From CAVYGN01 sp964413265 (GTDB lineage: Bacteria; Spirochaetota; Brevinematia; Brevinematales; JAOACQ01): a stretch of 64,000 nucleotides of DNA. Under the pieces are notes generated by a model. It saw only the letters and a list, made by a program, of their open reading frames with translations. It was not told where the DNA came from and did not search any database. Position numbers and translations under genes: made by a program. This document shows positions 49,905-59,594 of this stretch, piece by piece. Where the stretch lies: NCBI GenBank assembly GCA_964413265.1, contig CAYPRX010000060.1:1-64000 (forward strand). The letters are read 5' to 3'. How positions within the stretch are numbered: the stretch's first letter is position 1; every line of letters starts with the position of its first letter.

Positions 49905-51080
49905 ATGAAATTATTATATTACGATTGCTTCGCCGGGATCAGCGGTGATATGAATATAGGCGCTCTACTTGATGCAGGCGTCGATAGCTCGTTTCTGAAG
50001 GGAGAACTTAAAAAGATCAAAGTAAGCGGTTATGAACTTAAAATATATCCCGATAAAAGAAAGGGTATAAGCGGTACCCGCGCTGAAGTAGTTCTGAAAG
50101 ATCGAACCGAACAACCCCGCAGAAATATTATGTCCATTAAAGACATCTTGATAAAAAGCTCGCTGGGAGACAATATTATTAAAAATTCCCTCAGGGTATT
50201 TGATAATATCGCCTCTGCTGAAGCCAAGGTACATGGAACAACCGTCGATAAAGTTCATTTTCATGAGATTGGAGCGATCGATTCGATAGTTGATATAGTC
50301 GGTTCCGTAATCTGCCTGGATTATCTAAAGCCAGATAAAATAATGAGTTCAAGCGTGGAATTAGGCGGCGGTTTTATAAAGTCAAGCCATGGCGTTCTGC
50401 CCGTTCCCGCGCCTGCAACTGCGGAGCTGCTCTCCGGGGCTTTGATTAAAAAGAACAGCGCTCCTTTCGAGATGACCACCCCCACTGGGGCGGCAATACT
50501 TAAAACCTTTGTTGATTCTTTTACGGACATTCCAGAATTCCGGATAATAAAGACGGGTTATGGAATAGGAGAACGTGACACCGAAATTCCCAACGTTTTG
50601 CGTGTCTTTATAGGTGAAACCGGCGAGTCTCAAAATGATAATAATTTTTGCACGGAAACCATTCTTGAGACCAATCTTGATGATATGAATCCTGAATCGA
50701 GTTCTTATCTGATGGAAAAACTTTTTAATGCCGGCGCTTCTGATGTTTTCTTCACCCCGATTATTATGAAAAAGAGCAGGCCTGCTTACAGGATCAGCGT
50801 CCTGTGTTCTGTCTATAATGAAGAGTATGTAAAGGATATATTGTTCAATGAAACCTCGACGTTCGGGATAAGAAAATCTGAAATTAAGAAGATCGCCCTG
50901 TCCAGGGATTATAAAAAGACACTTACCAGGTTCGGTAAAGTAACCGTCAAAACAGCTTATTACAGGGATAAACCTCTGAAGGCTAAATTAGAGTTTGAAG
51001 AAGTTCAAAAGATAGCCATAGAGAACAATATAAGCTATATGGAAGCCGAAAGAGAGATTAAAAAGGAACTTGGAATATGA
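49905..51080 (+). CDS. larC: nickel-insertion cyclometallase LarC
   Basis: The 391-residue protein starts LYYDCFAGISGDMNIGALLD, a hallmark of LarC, and continues with KVHFHEIGAIDSIVDIVGSV, HGVLPVPAPATAELL, MTTPTGAAILK and a C-terminal domain with ETNLDDMNPESSSYLMEKLF and DVFFTPIIMKKSRPAY. LarC inserts nickel into the thiolated pyridinium mononucleotide to finish the nickel-pincer nucleotide cofactor, using CTP. In Lactobacillus plantarum LarC needs a programmed frameshift; here it is one continuous reading frame. GGAAAG precedes the ATG. Its stop overlaps larB (ATGA). Confidence 0.93.
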   Translation: MKLLYYDCFAGISGDMNIGALLDAGVDSSFLKGELKKIKVSGYELKIYPDKRKGISGTRAEVVLKDRTEQPRRNIMSIKDILIKSSLGDNIIKNSLRVFDNIASAEAKVHGTTVDKVHFHEIGAIDSIVDIVGSVICLDYLKPDKIMSSSVELGGGFIKSSHGVLPVPAPATAELLSGALIKKNSAPFEMTTPTGAAILKTFVDSFTDIPEFRIIKTGYGIGERDTEIPNVLRVFIGETGESQNDNNFCTETILETNLDDMNPESSSYLMEKLFNAGASDVFFTPIIMKKSRPAYRISVLCSVYNEEYVKDILFNETSTFGIRKSEIKKIALSRDYKKTLTRFGKVTVKTAYYRDKPLKAKLEFEEVQKIAIENNISYMEAEREIKKELGI

Positions 51081-51826
51081 GACCGGAAGATATAGCTGAA
51101 GTTCTTTCAAGGGTACGTAACCACGAACTATCCGTGGAAGAAGCAATGGAGATAATGAAAGACCTGCCCTTCAAAGACCTTGGTTTTGCTAGAATCGACA
51201 ACCACAGGGAATTGAGGATTGGATACCCCGAAATTATTTACTGTGCAGGAAAAACAACAGAACAGGTCAAATCCATTTTCAATTACATTCTTGGAAGCGA
51301 CAGGAATATACTGGCCACCAGAGCAACTGAAGAAATGTTCGGAGCGGTTAAAGGTATCTGCCCTGAGGCTATTTATCATAAAGAGGCGAGGGTCATTACT
51401 GTTATAAAAAAAGTGATCAGACCCGCAAAATCATCAATTGCCGTTTTGACGGCAGGAACCTCGGATATACCTGTAGCCGAGGAGGCGGCTGTTACCGCTG
51501 AGTCTTTCGGAAACAGGGTGGAAAGATACTATGATATAGGGGTTGCAGGCATCCACAGGCTTTTTGCCAGCCTTCCAGGAATTAAAAAATCCAGGGTTAT
51601 TATTGCGATAGCTGGAATGGAGGGAGCTCTGGCCAGTGTCGTTGGAGGAGTAGTTGAAAGACCCATCATAGCCGTCCCTACAAGCGTCGGCTATGGAGCA
51701 TGTTTCGAAGGACTTTCAGCCCTGCTGACAATGATCAATTCCTGCGCCCCGGGCATCGCGGTAGTAAATATCGATAATGGTTTCGGTGCTGGTTATCTTG
51801 CAAGTATGATAAACAGGATAAAGTAA
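51077..51826 (+). CDS. larB: NaAD carboxylase/hydrolase LarB
   Basis: The 249-residue protein has a short N-terminal helical domain (ILSRV-like EVLSRVRNHELSVEEAMEIM) and a PurE-like Rossmann domain with IAVLTAGTSDIPVAEEAAVT, VGVAGIHRL-like DIGVAGIHRL, IAIAGMEGALASVVGGVVER and PIIAVPTSVGYGACFEGLSA (split as PIIAVPTSVGYGA, CFEGLSA). LarB carboxylates nicotinic acid adenine dinucleotide and releases AMP, giving the pyridinium dicarboxylate mononucleotide that LarE thiolates. It overlaps larC by four bases. It ends about 290 bases before larE; that gap contains the larE promoter and no other gene I can support. Confidence 0.93.
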   Translation: MRPEDIAEVLSRVRNHELSVEEAMEIMKDLPFKDLGFARIDNHRELRIGYPEIIYCAGKTTEQVKSIFNYILGSDRNILATRATEEMFGAVKGICPEAIYHKEARVITVIKKVIRPAKSSIAVLTAGTSDIPVAEEAAVTAESFGNRVERYYDIGVAGIHRLFASLPGIKKSRVIIAIAGMEGALASVVGGVVERPIIAVPTSVGYGACFEGLSALLTMINSCAPGIAVVNIDNGFGAGYLASMINRIK

Positions 51827-52056
51827 TTTGCATGTCCTGTTTCTTGCCAATTTATTTTAAATTATGTTTTCAAGGATCTTACAGTCTGCGTGAATTTCAT
51901 GGGATTTCCCTCAGCGAATAATCACATTCTCCTCCGAAAGCACAAGTGAATTATAAATCAGTATTCAAATTTAACAAAGTTCGGATCAAAGAAAAATGAA
52001 CTCACGCTTACTTCCAGTCGCGTAAAAAGGGGAATAAGTGAATTTAATCAGCATTT

Positions 52057-52085
52057 TTGCAGTTAGCTGTTATATGTGTTAAAAT
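52057..52085 (+). promoter_or_regulatory. sigma70-type promoter for larE
   Basis: TTGCAG (52057-52062), a 17-base spacer and TAAAAT (52080-52085), 28 bases before larE. Together with the 286-base gap it suggests larE is transcribed apart from larCB. Confidence 0.5.
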
Positions 52086-52112
52086 ATAAAACATGCTAAG
52101 GGGGCATCAACA

Positions 52113-52925
52113 ATGACATTACAGGATAAATATAAAAAGCTGAAAACCACCATAAAATCATACAGCAGGGCAGCAGTAGCCTTCTCAGGCGGGGTTGACA
52201 GTTCTTTCTTATGCAGGGTATGTTTCGATATTCTGGGTTCCGATGATACGGCAGCTATAACCGTAGTCTCACCACTTTACCCTCAGAGCGAGATCGACTA
52301 TTCCTGCGAGATAGCTTCTCTCATAGGTATTTCCCATTATCTGCTTTATGACAATGAAATAGGAACGGAAATATTGCAGAACCCTCCGGACAGGTGTTAT
52401 TATTGTAAAAAAATTGAATTCTCGAATATAAAGAGCAAGGCTACAGAGCTTGGCATTGACACAGTTCTTGACGGGTCAAATTACGATGATCTTGCCGATT
52501 ACAGGCCAGGTCTTCATGCTTTGAAAGAACTTGGTATCCTGAGCCCCCTCCGCGAGGCCGGACTAACAAAGAAAGAGATCCGCAAATTATCCAGGGATTC
52601 GGGCCTGCCGACTTGGAACAAGCCGGCCTTTGCCTGTCTTGCATCAAGGATCCCCTACAGGGAAATCATTACAAAGGAAAAACTTTTCAGGATTGAAAGG
52701 TCAGAAGAATTTCTGAAAAAGATCGGCTTTATTCAATTCAGGGTTAGAAGCCATGGCAACCTGGCCAGAATCGAGATAAGCCCTTATGAGAGGTCGAAAA
52801 TATTCGATTTAAAAAAGATGGATAAAATATCCTCCGTATTAAAATCATTCGGATTTACCTATGTATCGCTGGAACTCGAAGGGTATAAAACAGGCAGTAT
52901 GAACCGCACCCTTACCATTAAATAA
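52113..52925 (+). CDS. larE: ATP-dependent sulfur transferase LarE
   Basis: The 270-residue PP-loop protein has VAFSGGVDSSFLCRVCFDIL (ATP binding), VSPLYPQSEIDYSCEIASLI, DRCYYCKKIEFSNIK, TVLDGSNYDDLADYRPG and NKPAFACLASRIPYREI, whose Cys I take to be the sulfur-donor position of single-cysteine LarE proteins. LarE adenylates the dicarboxylated pyridinium nucleotide and transfers sulfur to it, in Lactobacillus by sacrificing its own Cys. AAGGGGG lies eight bases before the ATG. The stop overlaps that of the convergent gltD by eight bases. Length and motifs are normal. Confidence 0.92.
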   Translation: MTLQDKYKKLKTTIKSYSRAAVAFSGGVDSSFLCRVCFDILGSDDTAAITVVSPLYPQSEIDYSCEIASLIGISHYLLYDNEIGTEILQNPPDRCYYCKKIEFSNIKSKATELGIDTVLDGSNYDDLADYRPGLHALKELGILSPLREAGLTKKEIRKLSRDSGLPTWNKPAFACLASRIPYREIITKEKLFRIERSEEFLKKIGFIQFRVRSHGNLARIEISPYERSKIFDLKKMDKISSVLKSFGFTYVSLELEGYKTGSMNRTLTIK

Positions 52926-54336
52926 AGGGCAGGTTAGTTCTTCCCATCAGGAAAAGATCGATGAAATAAGCGGCCTTGCGCCCTTCTGAAATGGCCCATA
53001 CTATTAGCGACTGTCCCCTTCTCATATCCCCTGCACAAAACACTTTCTTGCTGCTTGTCATAAAATCACTGCCAGTCAGGACATTACCCCTCTCATCGCA
53101 GCTGATTAAGAGGTCTTCAATAATACCATTATGGTCTGGGCCAAGAAATCCAAGGGCAAGAAAAACAATATCTGCGTCTATTGTAAAAGCGCTGCCGCTT
53201 ATTTCCCTGAAGGACTCATCAAGCCTCACACAGGACAATTGCCTGACATGCCCTTCTCTGCCTATGAATTTTCTTGTAGAAACTGACCATTCCCTCTCAC
53301 CACCCTCTTCATGACTTGTAGTCGTCTTTAAGATCATAGGATATAATGGCCAGGGATAATTTTCGTTTCTCTTTTCGGGAGGTTTGGGTAAAAGCTCTAT
53401 CTGAACAATGCAGGATGCACCCTGCCTGTGCGCTGTTCCCACGCAGTCTGAACCCGTATCTCCCCCACCTATAACAACAACGCGCTTACCTTTTGCATCT
53501 ATAAGCTCTTCAGATCTTATTTTCTCTCCTGCCGTTCTCCTGTTCGACTGTACAAGATAGTCCATTGCAAAATAGATACCATTCAATTCCCTGCCCTCGA
53601 TCATGAGGTCCCTCGGCTCTCTGGCCCCTCCGGCAAGGCAAACTGCATCAAATCCATCCAGCAGATCTTCTGCCTTGACATCAATGCCTGCCGTAACTCC
53701 GGTGACCAGTTCAATCCCCTCTTTAATATATAAATCAAGCCTCCTGTCGATTAAACGCTTTTCAAGCTTGAAGTCAGGAATGCCGTAGCGTAGCATCCCC
53801 CCAGCTTTATCATCTTTCTCATAAATCTTCACAGTATGGCCTGCCCTGTTCAGCTGATCGGCGCATGAAAGGCCGGCAGGACCGGAGCCGATAATAGCAA
53901 TATTTTTACCGGTTCTTTTTAGAGGAGGAGCCGGCTTGATATAACCTGTCTCAAAGGCATGCTCGATAATATCAAGCTCATTTTCCCTGATAGTTACAGG
54001 ATCATCGTTAATTTCCAGAACGCATGAGTATTCGCATGGTGCCGGACATAGCCTTCCGGTCATTTCAGGCAGGTTATTACAGGCATGTAAAAGGTCAACA
54101 GCCCTTGTCCATTGTTTTTGATAAAGAGCGTCATTCCATTCGGGTATGTAATTACCGATAGGACATCCCCAATGGCAGAAGGGAGTCCCGCAATCCATAC
54201 AGCGGGATGCCTGCTCTTCAGAAATGTCGGTGTCCCTGGGAAAGCTGATTTCCTTATTATCAAGGATCCTTTCACAAACAGGCCTGTAGAAGGTCTTTTT
54301 TCTTCCTGTTTTTAAAAAGCCGCTTTGATCACCCAT
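52918..54336 (-). CDS. gltD: glutamate synthase small subunit
   Basis: The 472-residue flavoprotein supplies electrons from NADPH to the large subunit. It has an N-terminal pair of Fe-S motifs (CMDCGTPFCHWGCPIGN about residue 46; CPAPCEYSC about 105), then FAD and NADPH sites IAIIGSGPAGLSCADQLNRA and VVVIGGGDTGSDCVGTA, and the C-terminal VFCAGDMRRGQSLIVWAI. Two adjacent ATGs follow an ACGGAGG; the one at 54336 has the better spacing (six bases). Both lie inside the end of gltB, so the subunits are translationally coupled, as expected for a complex. Confidence 0.95.
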   Translation of the reverse strand: MGDQSGFLKTGRKKTFYRPVCERILDNKEISFPRDTDISEEQASRCMDCGTPFCHWGCPIGNYIPEWNDALYQKQWTRAVDLLHACNNLPEMTGRLCPAPCEYSCVLEINDDPVTIRENELDIIEHAFETGYIKPAPPLKRTGKNIAIIGSGPAGLSCADQLNRAGHTVKIYEKDDKAGGMLRYGIPDFKLEKRLIDRRLDLYIKEGIELVTGVTAGIDVKAEDLLDGFDAVCLAGGAREPRDLMIEGRELNGIYFAMDYLVQSNRRTAGEKIRSEELIDAKGKRVVVIGGGDTGSDCVGTAHRQGASCIVQIELLPKPPEKRNENYPWPLYPMILKTTTSHEEGGEREWSVSTRKFIGREGHVRQLSCVRLDESFREISGSAFTIDADIVFLALGFLGPDHNGIIEDLLISCDERGNVLTGSDFMTSSKKVFCAGDMRRGQSLIVWAISEGRKAAYFIDLFLMGRTNLPFI

Positions 54337-57300
54337 CATAATCCTCCGTAATGTCCATCTTCTGAGCCGATTTACTGGCTTCAATAAGCTTCTTATATTC
54401 AAGCGGCATGACCTTTACAAAACTGCCGGCTGTTTGCCCGATCCTGTCGAAAATATCTTTCGCATACAGACTCCCGGTAAACTTCACATGATTGTAAAGC
54501 ATCTTTTTTATTGCCTTGATATCATCATCAGAGATTTCAATAATTTCTATCATATCCAGATTGCAGTAATCACTGAAAGAACCTTCCGGGTCATAAACGT
54601 AGGCGACCCCTCCCGACATTCCTGCCCCGAAATTCCGTCCTGTTTTGCCGAGAACTATGACTCTCCCGCCAGTCATATACTCGCAGGCATGATCACCGAC
54701 GCCCTCGACCACGGCATTAAGGCCAGAGTTCCTTATGCAGAAACGTTCCCCGGCAATTCCTGCGATGTAAGCTTCGCCGCTTATCGCTCCATAAAAATTA
54801 GTGTTACCAATAATAATATTTTCTTCAGTTTTATAATTGCTCCTTTTGTCCGGGTAAATTATGATCTTACCTCCCGATATACCTTTTCCTACATAATCAT
54901 TCGCAAGACCTTCCAGTTCGAATGTTATGCCCTTTGCAAGCCACGCGCCGAAACTCTGACCTGCAGTACCCTTGAAACGGAAGTATATGGTATCGTCTGG
55001 CAGGCCCGTCTCTCCATATATTCTGCAAACATATCCAGAAAGCATTGCCCCGACTGCCCTGTCGGAATTCCTGATAGTTAAATCCTCATGGACACCTTCG
55101 GATTTTTTCAGTGCCTTTTTCACACGCCTGATCAGCTCATTGTCGAGGACTTGCCCTATGCCATGATCCTGGAAGGAGGTCTGGAATAGGGCATCTTGCC
55201 CTTTGATTTCAGGCTTATACAATATCCTGGAAAAATCTATATCCTTGGTTTTCCCGTTGAGCATATCCCGGTTAACATCAAGAAATTCCGTTCTACCGAT
55301 AAGTTCATTTATAGATCTTACTCCGATTGAAGCCATTATCTCCCTCGTTTCCATAGCGACAAATTTCAGATAGTTCATGATATATTCGGGAAGGCCTGTA
55401 TACCTTTTCCTTAACTGCTCATCCTGTGTCGCGACTCCTACGGAGCAGTTATTGAGATTGCAATGCCTCAGCATAACACAACCTATGGATACAAGAATCG
55501 CTGTTCCAAATCCATATTCATCAGCCCCGAGAATGGCGGCAATGGCCACATCCCTTCCCGTTCTCAGCTGTCCGTCGGTCTGGAGCCTTACCCTGCTCCG
55601 CAGGTTATTCAATATCAGAGTCTGATGAGTTTCGGAAATACCAAGCTCCCAGGGCATTCCGGCGTTCCGGATGGAACTCCATGGCGAGGCGCCGGTCCCA
55701 CCGTCCCCTCCCGAGATAAGAATCATATCAGCATGGCCCTTTGCCACTCCTACTGCGACTGTCCCGACGCCGATCTCGGATACGAGCTTTACGCTTATCC
55801 TTGCGCTGGGGTTTGTGTTCTTAAGGTCAAAAATAAGCTGAGCAAGATCCTCTATTGAATAAATATCGTGATGGGGCGGCGGAGAGATAAGTGTTACTCC
55901 GGGGGTCGTATACCTCGTTTTCGCAATATTGATACTGACCTTGTGCCCGGGAAGCTGTCCGCCTTCACCCGGCTTTGCACCCTGGGCTATTTTTATCTGA
56001 ATTTCATCGGCATTGACAAGGTAATTTGTCGTTACGCCAAATCTTCCTGATGCCACCTGCTTTATAGAACTTCTCTTGCTGTCACCTCCTGGCATGCTAA
56101 GAAATCGGGCAGGATCCTCTCCCCCCTCCCCCGTATTGGATTGTCCACCCAGTCTGTTCATGGCTAAAGCTACAGTCTCATGAGCCTCTTTCGACAGTGA
56201 ACCGAAACTCATAGCCCCAGAAGCAAATCTCTTAATAATGCTCTCAGTGCTTTCAACTTCATTGACGGGTATTGGATGCCCCGTTTTGATTTTCAATAAG
56301 GAGCGTAATGTCACTGGATTTTTCGACTGGTCGTTCACAAGTCTTGAAAATTCTCTGAACTTTTCATAATCTCCCCTCCTTACCGAATCCTGAAGTGAAG
56401 ACACTGTTTCAGGGTTCCATAGATGAACTTCCCCATCCCTCTTCCACTGATAAACGCCTCCAGCCTTTAAAACAGGGATTTTAAACTCCTCTCTTAATGG
56501 AAAAGCCTCTCTATGTCTGGCAATAGCCTCCTCTTCAACAGTATCGAAACCTATACCCCCAATCCTGGATGATGTTCCGGGGAAACATTTTTCAATTATC
56601 TCATCTGAAAGGCCGAGGGCCTCATAAATGCAGGCCCCCCTGTAACTAAGGAGCGTGGAAATACCCATCTTGGACAGGATTTTTTTGATCCCCTTGTCAA
56701 CCGCTTTCATATAATTACGGACTGCCATTGCGGCGCTAATCCTCAGGTCTTTTTCTTTAACCATAAATCGTATGGCTTCAAAAACCATATAGGGATTTAT
56801 GCAATCGGCCCCGTATGCAAGAAGCAATGCAAAATGATTGACCTCCCTGACCTCTCCGCTTTCAATTATCAAGCTTGCCATTGATCTTTTACCTGCTTCC
56901 ATCAAAAAGCGCTGAATATAACCGACTGCAAGGAGTGGGGGAATTGCAGCATGATCATTATCAATTTTCCTGTCGCTCAGGATAAAATAAAAATAACCCC
57001 TTCCTATAAGACCCAGTATTTCCCTGCTGATATTATCAAGAGCAGTGATCATACCGCTAAGTAATTTTGTTTCAAATAACAATGATATCCTTACAGCTTT
57101 CTCTCCTTCTTTTGAAAGTCCGGTGAATGCCTCGACCTGCTCGTTCGTCAATACAGGAGATTTGAGCCTGAACCTTGCGCAGTTAATTGATGATTCGATG
57201 AGAATATTATGTTTCGTCCCGATGTAACTTTCCAGACTCATTACAATTTCCTCTCGTATAGGGTCAATGGCAGGATTCGTAACCTGGGCAAAGAGCTGCT

Positions 57301-58876
57301 TAAAATAATTATAGAAGAGCTGGCTTTTCTTTGAAAGAACGGCATGCGGGGTATCGTTCCCCATAGCGCCTACGCTCTCCTGAGCGTTTTCAGCCATAGG
57401 TTTAATTATTATTTTAAGGTCTTCAGATGTATATCCAAAAGCCTTCATCATTGTTAGCGTGTCTAATGCTTGTAACGTTTTGATTTGTTCGGATTTTTTG
57501 ACTTGCCTGGATTTTTGAAGGGGTTTCATGTTTTTTTTGATCCATTCCCCATAGGGCTTTTTTTCAGAAAGCTGTTTTTTTATCTTTTCGTCATCTATAA
57601 TCTTGCCCCCCACAGTATCGATAAAAAGCATCTTTCCCGGGGTAAGTCTGCCGCTTTCAAGAATATCTTCGGGAGGAATATCCAGAACGCCTACTTCGGA
57701 AGCCATAATAATCCGGCCGCTTTTCGTAACTAAATATCGTGCAGGACGGAGGCCGTTTCTGTCAAGCACAGCCCCAACGTATCTTCCATCAGTAAAAGCA
57801 ACCGCTGCAGGACCGTCCCATGGTTCCATCATACAGGCATGGTAGAGATAAAAATCCCTGATTTTTTTTGAGAGGAATTTATTATATTCCCAGGCTGAGG
57901 GTATCATCATCATCATTGAATGTGGAAGGGACCTTCCGGATAATGTGAGAAATTCGAACACATTGTCAAGCGATGCCGAATCGCTTCCTCCAGGTGTAAT
58001 AACCGGTAAAATTTTTTTTATATTTTCACCGAAAAACGGGCTTTCCAGAAGGTTTTCCATAACCTTCATTGAATTTATATTGCCTTTCAGGGTGTTTATC
58101 TCCCCGTTATGAGCAAGGAATCTGAAAGGCTGTGCCAGTTCCCAGGATGGAAAAGTATTTGTGCTGTATCTGGAATGAACGAGGCATACAGCGCTATAAA
58201 TATCTGCCTCTTTCAAGTCCGGATAAAACTGTTCGAGCTGAGAAGGCTTCAGAAGTCCCTTGTAGCAGACTGTCCGGCTCGAAAGGTTTGTTATGTAGAG
58301 GGAGCCTTTTCTCTCAAGTTTGGAAGACCTGACGGTATTCTCTATTATTTTCCTTGCCAGGAATAATTTCCTTTCGAACCATAACTCATCTGAACGTCTC
58401 GAACGATCCTGCCTGTTTCCAGCTGTAATAAATGGCTGTTCGATTAACGGTTCAGTATTCCTTGCATAATCTCCTATATCAGAGTTATCGACAGGTACTT
58501 TCCTCCACCCCAGCAGTTTGAGATTATTTTCATTCAGTATCTTTTCAATAATATTCTTGCAGACTTTTTTATCTTCCTCATCATTCGGTAAAAATACAAT
58601 GCCGGTTCCGTATTCTCCCTCTGAAGGCAGTTTGATATCCAGTTTCCCGCATACCCGTTCAAAAAAATTATGGGGTATTTGTATTAAAATTCCCGCCCCG
58701 TCGCCTGTTTTAGGGTCAGCACCTGTGGCGCCTCTATGGGCAAGCCTATTTAAAATCTGCAACCCATCTTTAATAATCCCGTTAGATTTAAGACCATTTA
58801 AACTGCATACAAAACCGACACCACAAGAATCATGTTCAAATTCAGGAGCATAAAGACTTTGGCTATTCAAACCCAT
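54329..58876 (-). CDS. gltB: glutamate synthase large subunit
   Basis: The 1515-residue protein makes two glutamate from glutamine and 2-oxoglutarate. It begins with a 17-residue propeptide, after which Cys18 in HDSCGVGFVC becomes the N-terminal glutaminase nucleophile. The class II amidotransferase domain has RYSTNTFPSWELAQPFR and HNGEINTLKGN; a central domain follows. The FMN/synthase domain carries SNTGEGGEDPARF, IAQGAKPGEGGQLPG and SGGDGGTGASPWSSI, with 3Fe-4S ligands CVMLRHCNLNNCSVG, and a C-terminal beta-helix of G-x-x-G repeats ends the protein. ATG 58876 has GAGGA five bases upstream; a GTG eight codons earlier is rejected. It is followed by gltD. Confidence 0.97.
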   Translation of the reverse strand: MGLNSQSLYAPEFEHDSCGVGFVCSLNGLKSNGIIKDGLQILNRLAHRGATGADPKTGDGAGILIQIPHNFFERVCGKLDIKLPSEGEYGTGIVFLPNDEEDKKVCKNIIEKILNENNLKLLGWRKVPVDNSDIGDYARNTEPLIEQPFITAGNRQDRSRRSDELWFERKLFLARKIIENTVRSSKLERKGSLYITNLSSRTVCYKGLLKPSQLEQFYPDLKEADIYSAVCLVHSRYSTNTFPSWELAQPFRFLAHNGEINTLKGNINSMKVMENLLESPFFGENIKKILPVITPGGSDSASLDNVFEFLTLSGRSLPHSMMMMIPSAWEYNKFLSKKIRDFYLYHACMMEPWDGPAAVAFTDGRYVGAVLDRNGLRPARYLVTKSGRIIMASEVGVLDIPPEDILESGRLTPGKMLFIDTVGGKIIDDEKIKKQLSEKKPYGEWIKKNMKPLQKSRQVKKSEQIKTLQALDTLTMMKAFGYTSEDLKIIIKPMAENAQESVGAMGNDTPHAVLSKKSQLFYNYFKQLFAQVTNPAIDPIREEIVMSLESYIGTKHNILIESSINCARFRLKSPVLTNEQVEAFTGLSKEGEKAVRISLLFETKLLSGMITALDNISREILGLIGRGYFYFILSDRKIDNDHAAIPPLLAVGYIQRFLMEAGKRSMASLIIESGEVREVNHFALLLAYGADCINPYMVFEAIRFMVKEKDLRISAAMAVRNYMKAVDKGIKKILSKMGISTLLSYRGACIYEALGLSDEIIEKCFPGTSSRIGGIGFDTVEEEAIARHREAFPLREEFKIPVLKAGGVYQWKRDGEVHLWNPETVSSLQDSVRRGDYEKFREFSRLVNDQSKNPVTLRSLLKIKTGHPIPVNEVESTESIIKRFASGAMSFGSLSKEAHETVALAMNRLGGQSNTGEGGEDPARFLSMPGGDSKRSSIKQVASGRFGVTTNYLVNADEIQIKIAQGAKPGEGGQLPGHKVSINIAKTRYTTPGVTLISPPPHHDIYSIEDLAQLIFDLKNTNPSARISVKLVSEIGVGTVAVGVAKGHADMILISGGDGGTGASPWSSIRNAGMPWELGISETHQTLILNNLRSRVRLQTDGQLRTGRDVAIAAILGADEYGFGTAILVSIGCVMLRHCNLNNCSVGVATQDEQLRKRYTGLPEYIMNYLKFVAMETREIMASIGVRSINELIGRTEFLDVNRDMLNGKTKDIDFSRILYKPEIKGQDALFQTSFQDHGIGQVLDNELIRRVKKALKKSEGVHEDLTIRNSDRAVGAMLSGYVCRIYGETGLPDDTIYFRFKGTAGQSFGAWLAKGITFELEGLANDYVGKGISGGKIIIYPDKRSNYKTEENIIIGNTNFYGAISGEAYIAGIAGERFCIRNSGLNAVVEGVGDHACEYMTGGRVIVLGKTGRNFGAGMSGGVAYVYDPEGSFSDYCNLDMIEIIEISDDDIKAIKKMLYNHVKFTGSLYAKDIFDRIGQTAGSFVKVMPLEYKKLIEASKSAQKMDITEDYDG

Positions 58877-58910
58877 AAGATTCCTCACAAGCACACTCAC
58901 AGCATTTATT

Positions 58911-59570
58911 TCAGAACTGTTTCAAATATTCTTCAGATTCTACCAGAAGTTGCCTGACTTCTTCATCCGTAGTCTGTGTAAAATCCTCATACCATTCTCC
59001 TACAGATGAAAAATTGTCCGGTGCCATATAACAGACAACCTCATCTGCAGTTTCTGAGAGCTCATCACAGGTTGACGCTGGTGCGACCGGTACAGCGGCA
59101 ATAATTTTCTTTGCTCCAAGTTTACGTAGTGCCTTTAAAGCCGATTTCATAGAAGCGCCTGTGGCCAAGCCATCATCGATAATGATGATCGTTTTGTCCT
59201 TAACGATTACTTGATGGGAACCTTTTCTGTAAAGATGCAGTCTTCGATTCAGCTCCAAGCTTTCGATTTCAGTCACCTTCCTGATTTCCGCTTCGCTGAT
59301 ATTAAGCCAGTTAACTATATCATCATTGAGCACAGTAACACCGCCAAAAGCTATTGCCCCTATTGCCAGCTCCGGGTTTCCCGGAGCACCTAATTTACGT
59401 ACCATGAAAACATCAAGGGGCAATTTTAGTGCTCTGGAGACCTCGAAAGCTACAGGAACTCCGCCCCTGGGGAGGGCAAAAACCAAGGTATCGGAAAGAG
59501 ATTCATATTTTTTCAACATTCCCGCAAGTAAAACCCCGGCTTCTCTCCTGTCACGCAGCAATCTGTTCAT
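58911..59570 (-). CDS. phosphoribosyltransferase-domain protein (COG1926 type)
   Basis: The 219-residue protein has RDRREAGVLLAGMLKKYESL, VFALPRGGVPVAFEVSRAL, MVRKLGAPGNPELAIGAIA and the PRPP-loop TIIIIDDGLATGASMKSALK. This is the usual pattern of COG1926 predicted phosphoribosyltransferases, which are widespread and mostly uncharacterised; some are fused to hydrolases. All PRPP-binding acidic residues are present. It lies 24 bases after the superoxide reductase gene and 34 before gltB, so it is probably part of one transcript. The base or acceptor it uses is unknown. Confidence 0.88.
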   Translation of the reverse strand: MNRLLRDRREAGVLLAGMLKKYESLSDTLVFALPRGGVPVAFEVSRALKLPLDVFMVRKLGAPGNPELAIGAIAFGGVTVLNDDIVNWLNISEAEIRKVTEIESLELNRRLHLYRKGSHQVIVKDKTIIIIDDGLATGASMKSALKALRKLGAKKIIAAVPVAPASTCDELSETADEVVCYMAPDNFSSVGEWYEDFTQTTDEEVRQLLVESEEYLKQF

Positions 59571-59594
59571 AAAAATTCCGGAGAATCCCTCTGA

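Noticed and set aside
49905..51080. Programmed frameshift in larC
   Set aside because: Both domains lie in one uninterrupted reading frame, so no frameshift is needed here.
51827..52056. A possible small gene in the larB-larE gap
   Set aside because: The longest frames with a start (MFSRILQSA, MGFPSANNHILLRKHK) are 9-16 codons with no convincing ribosome-binding site.
54434..55858. Long open frames on the plus strand opposite gltB
   Set aside because: They lack ribosome-binding sites and known motifs, and the minus strand encodes the unmistakable glutamate synthase; they are by-products of its codon use.
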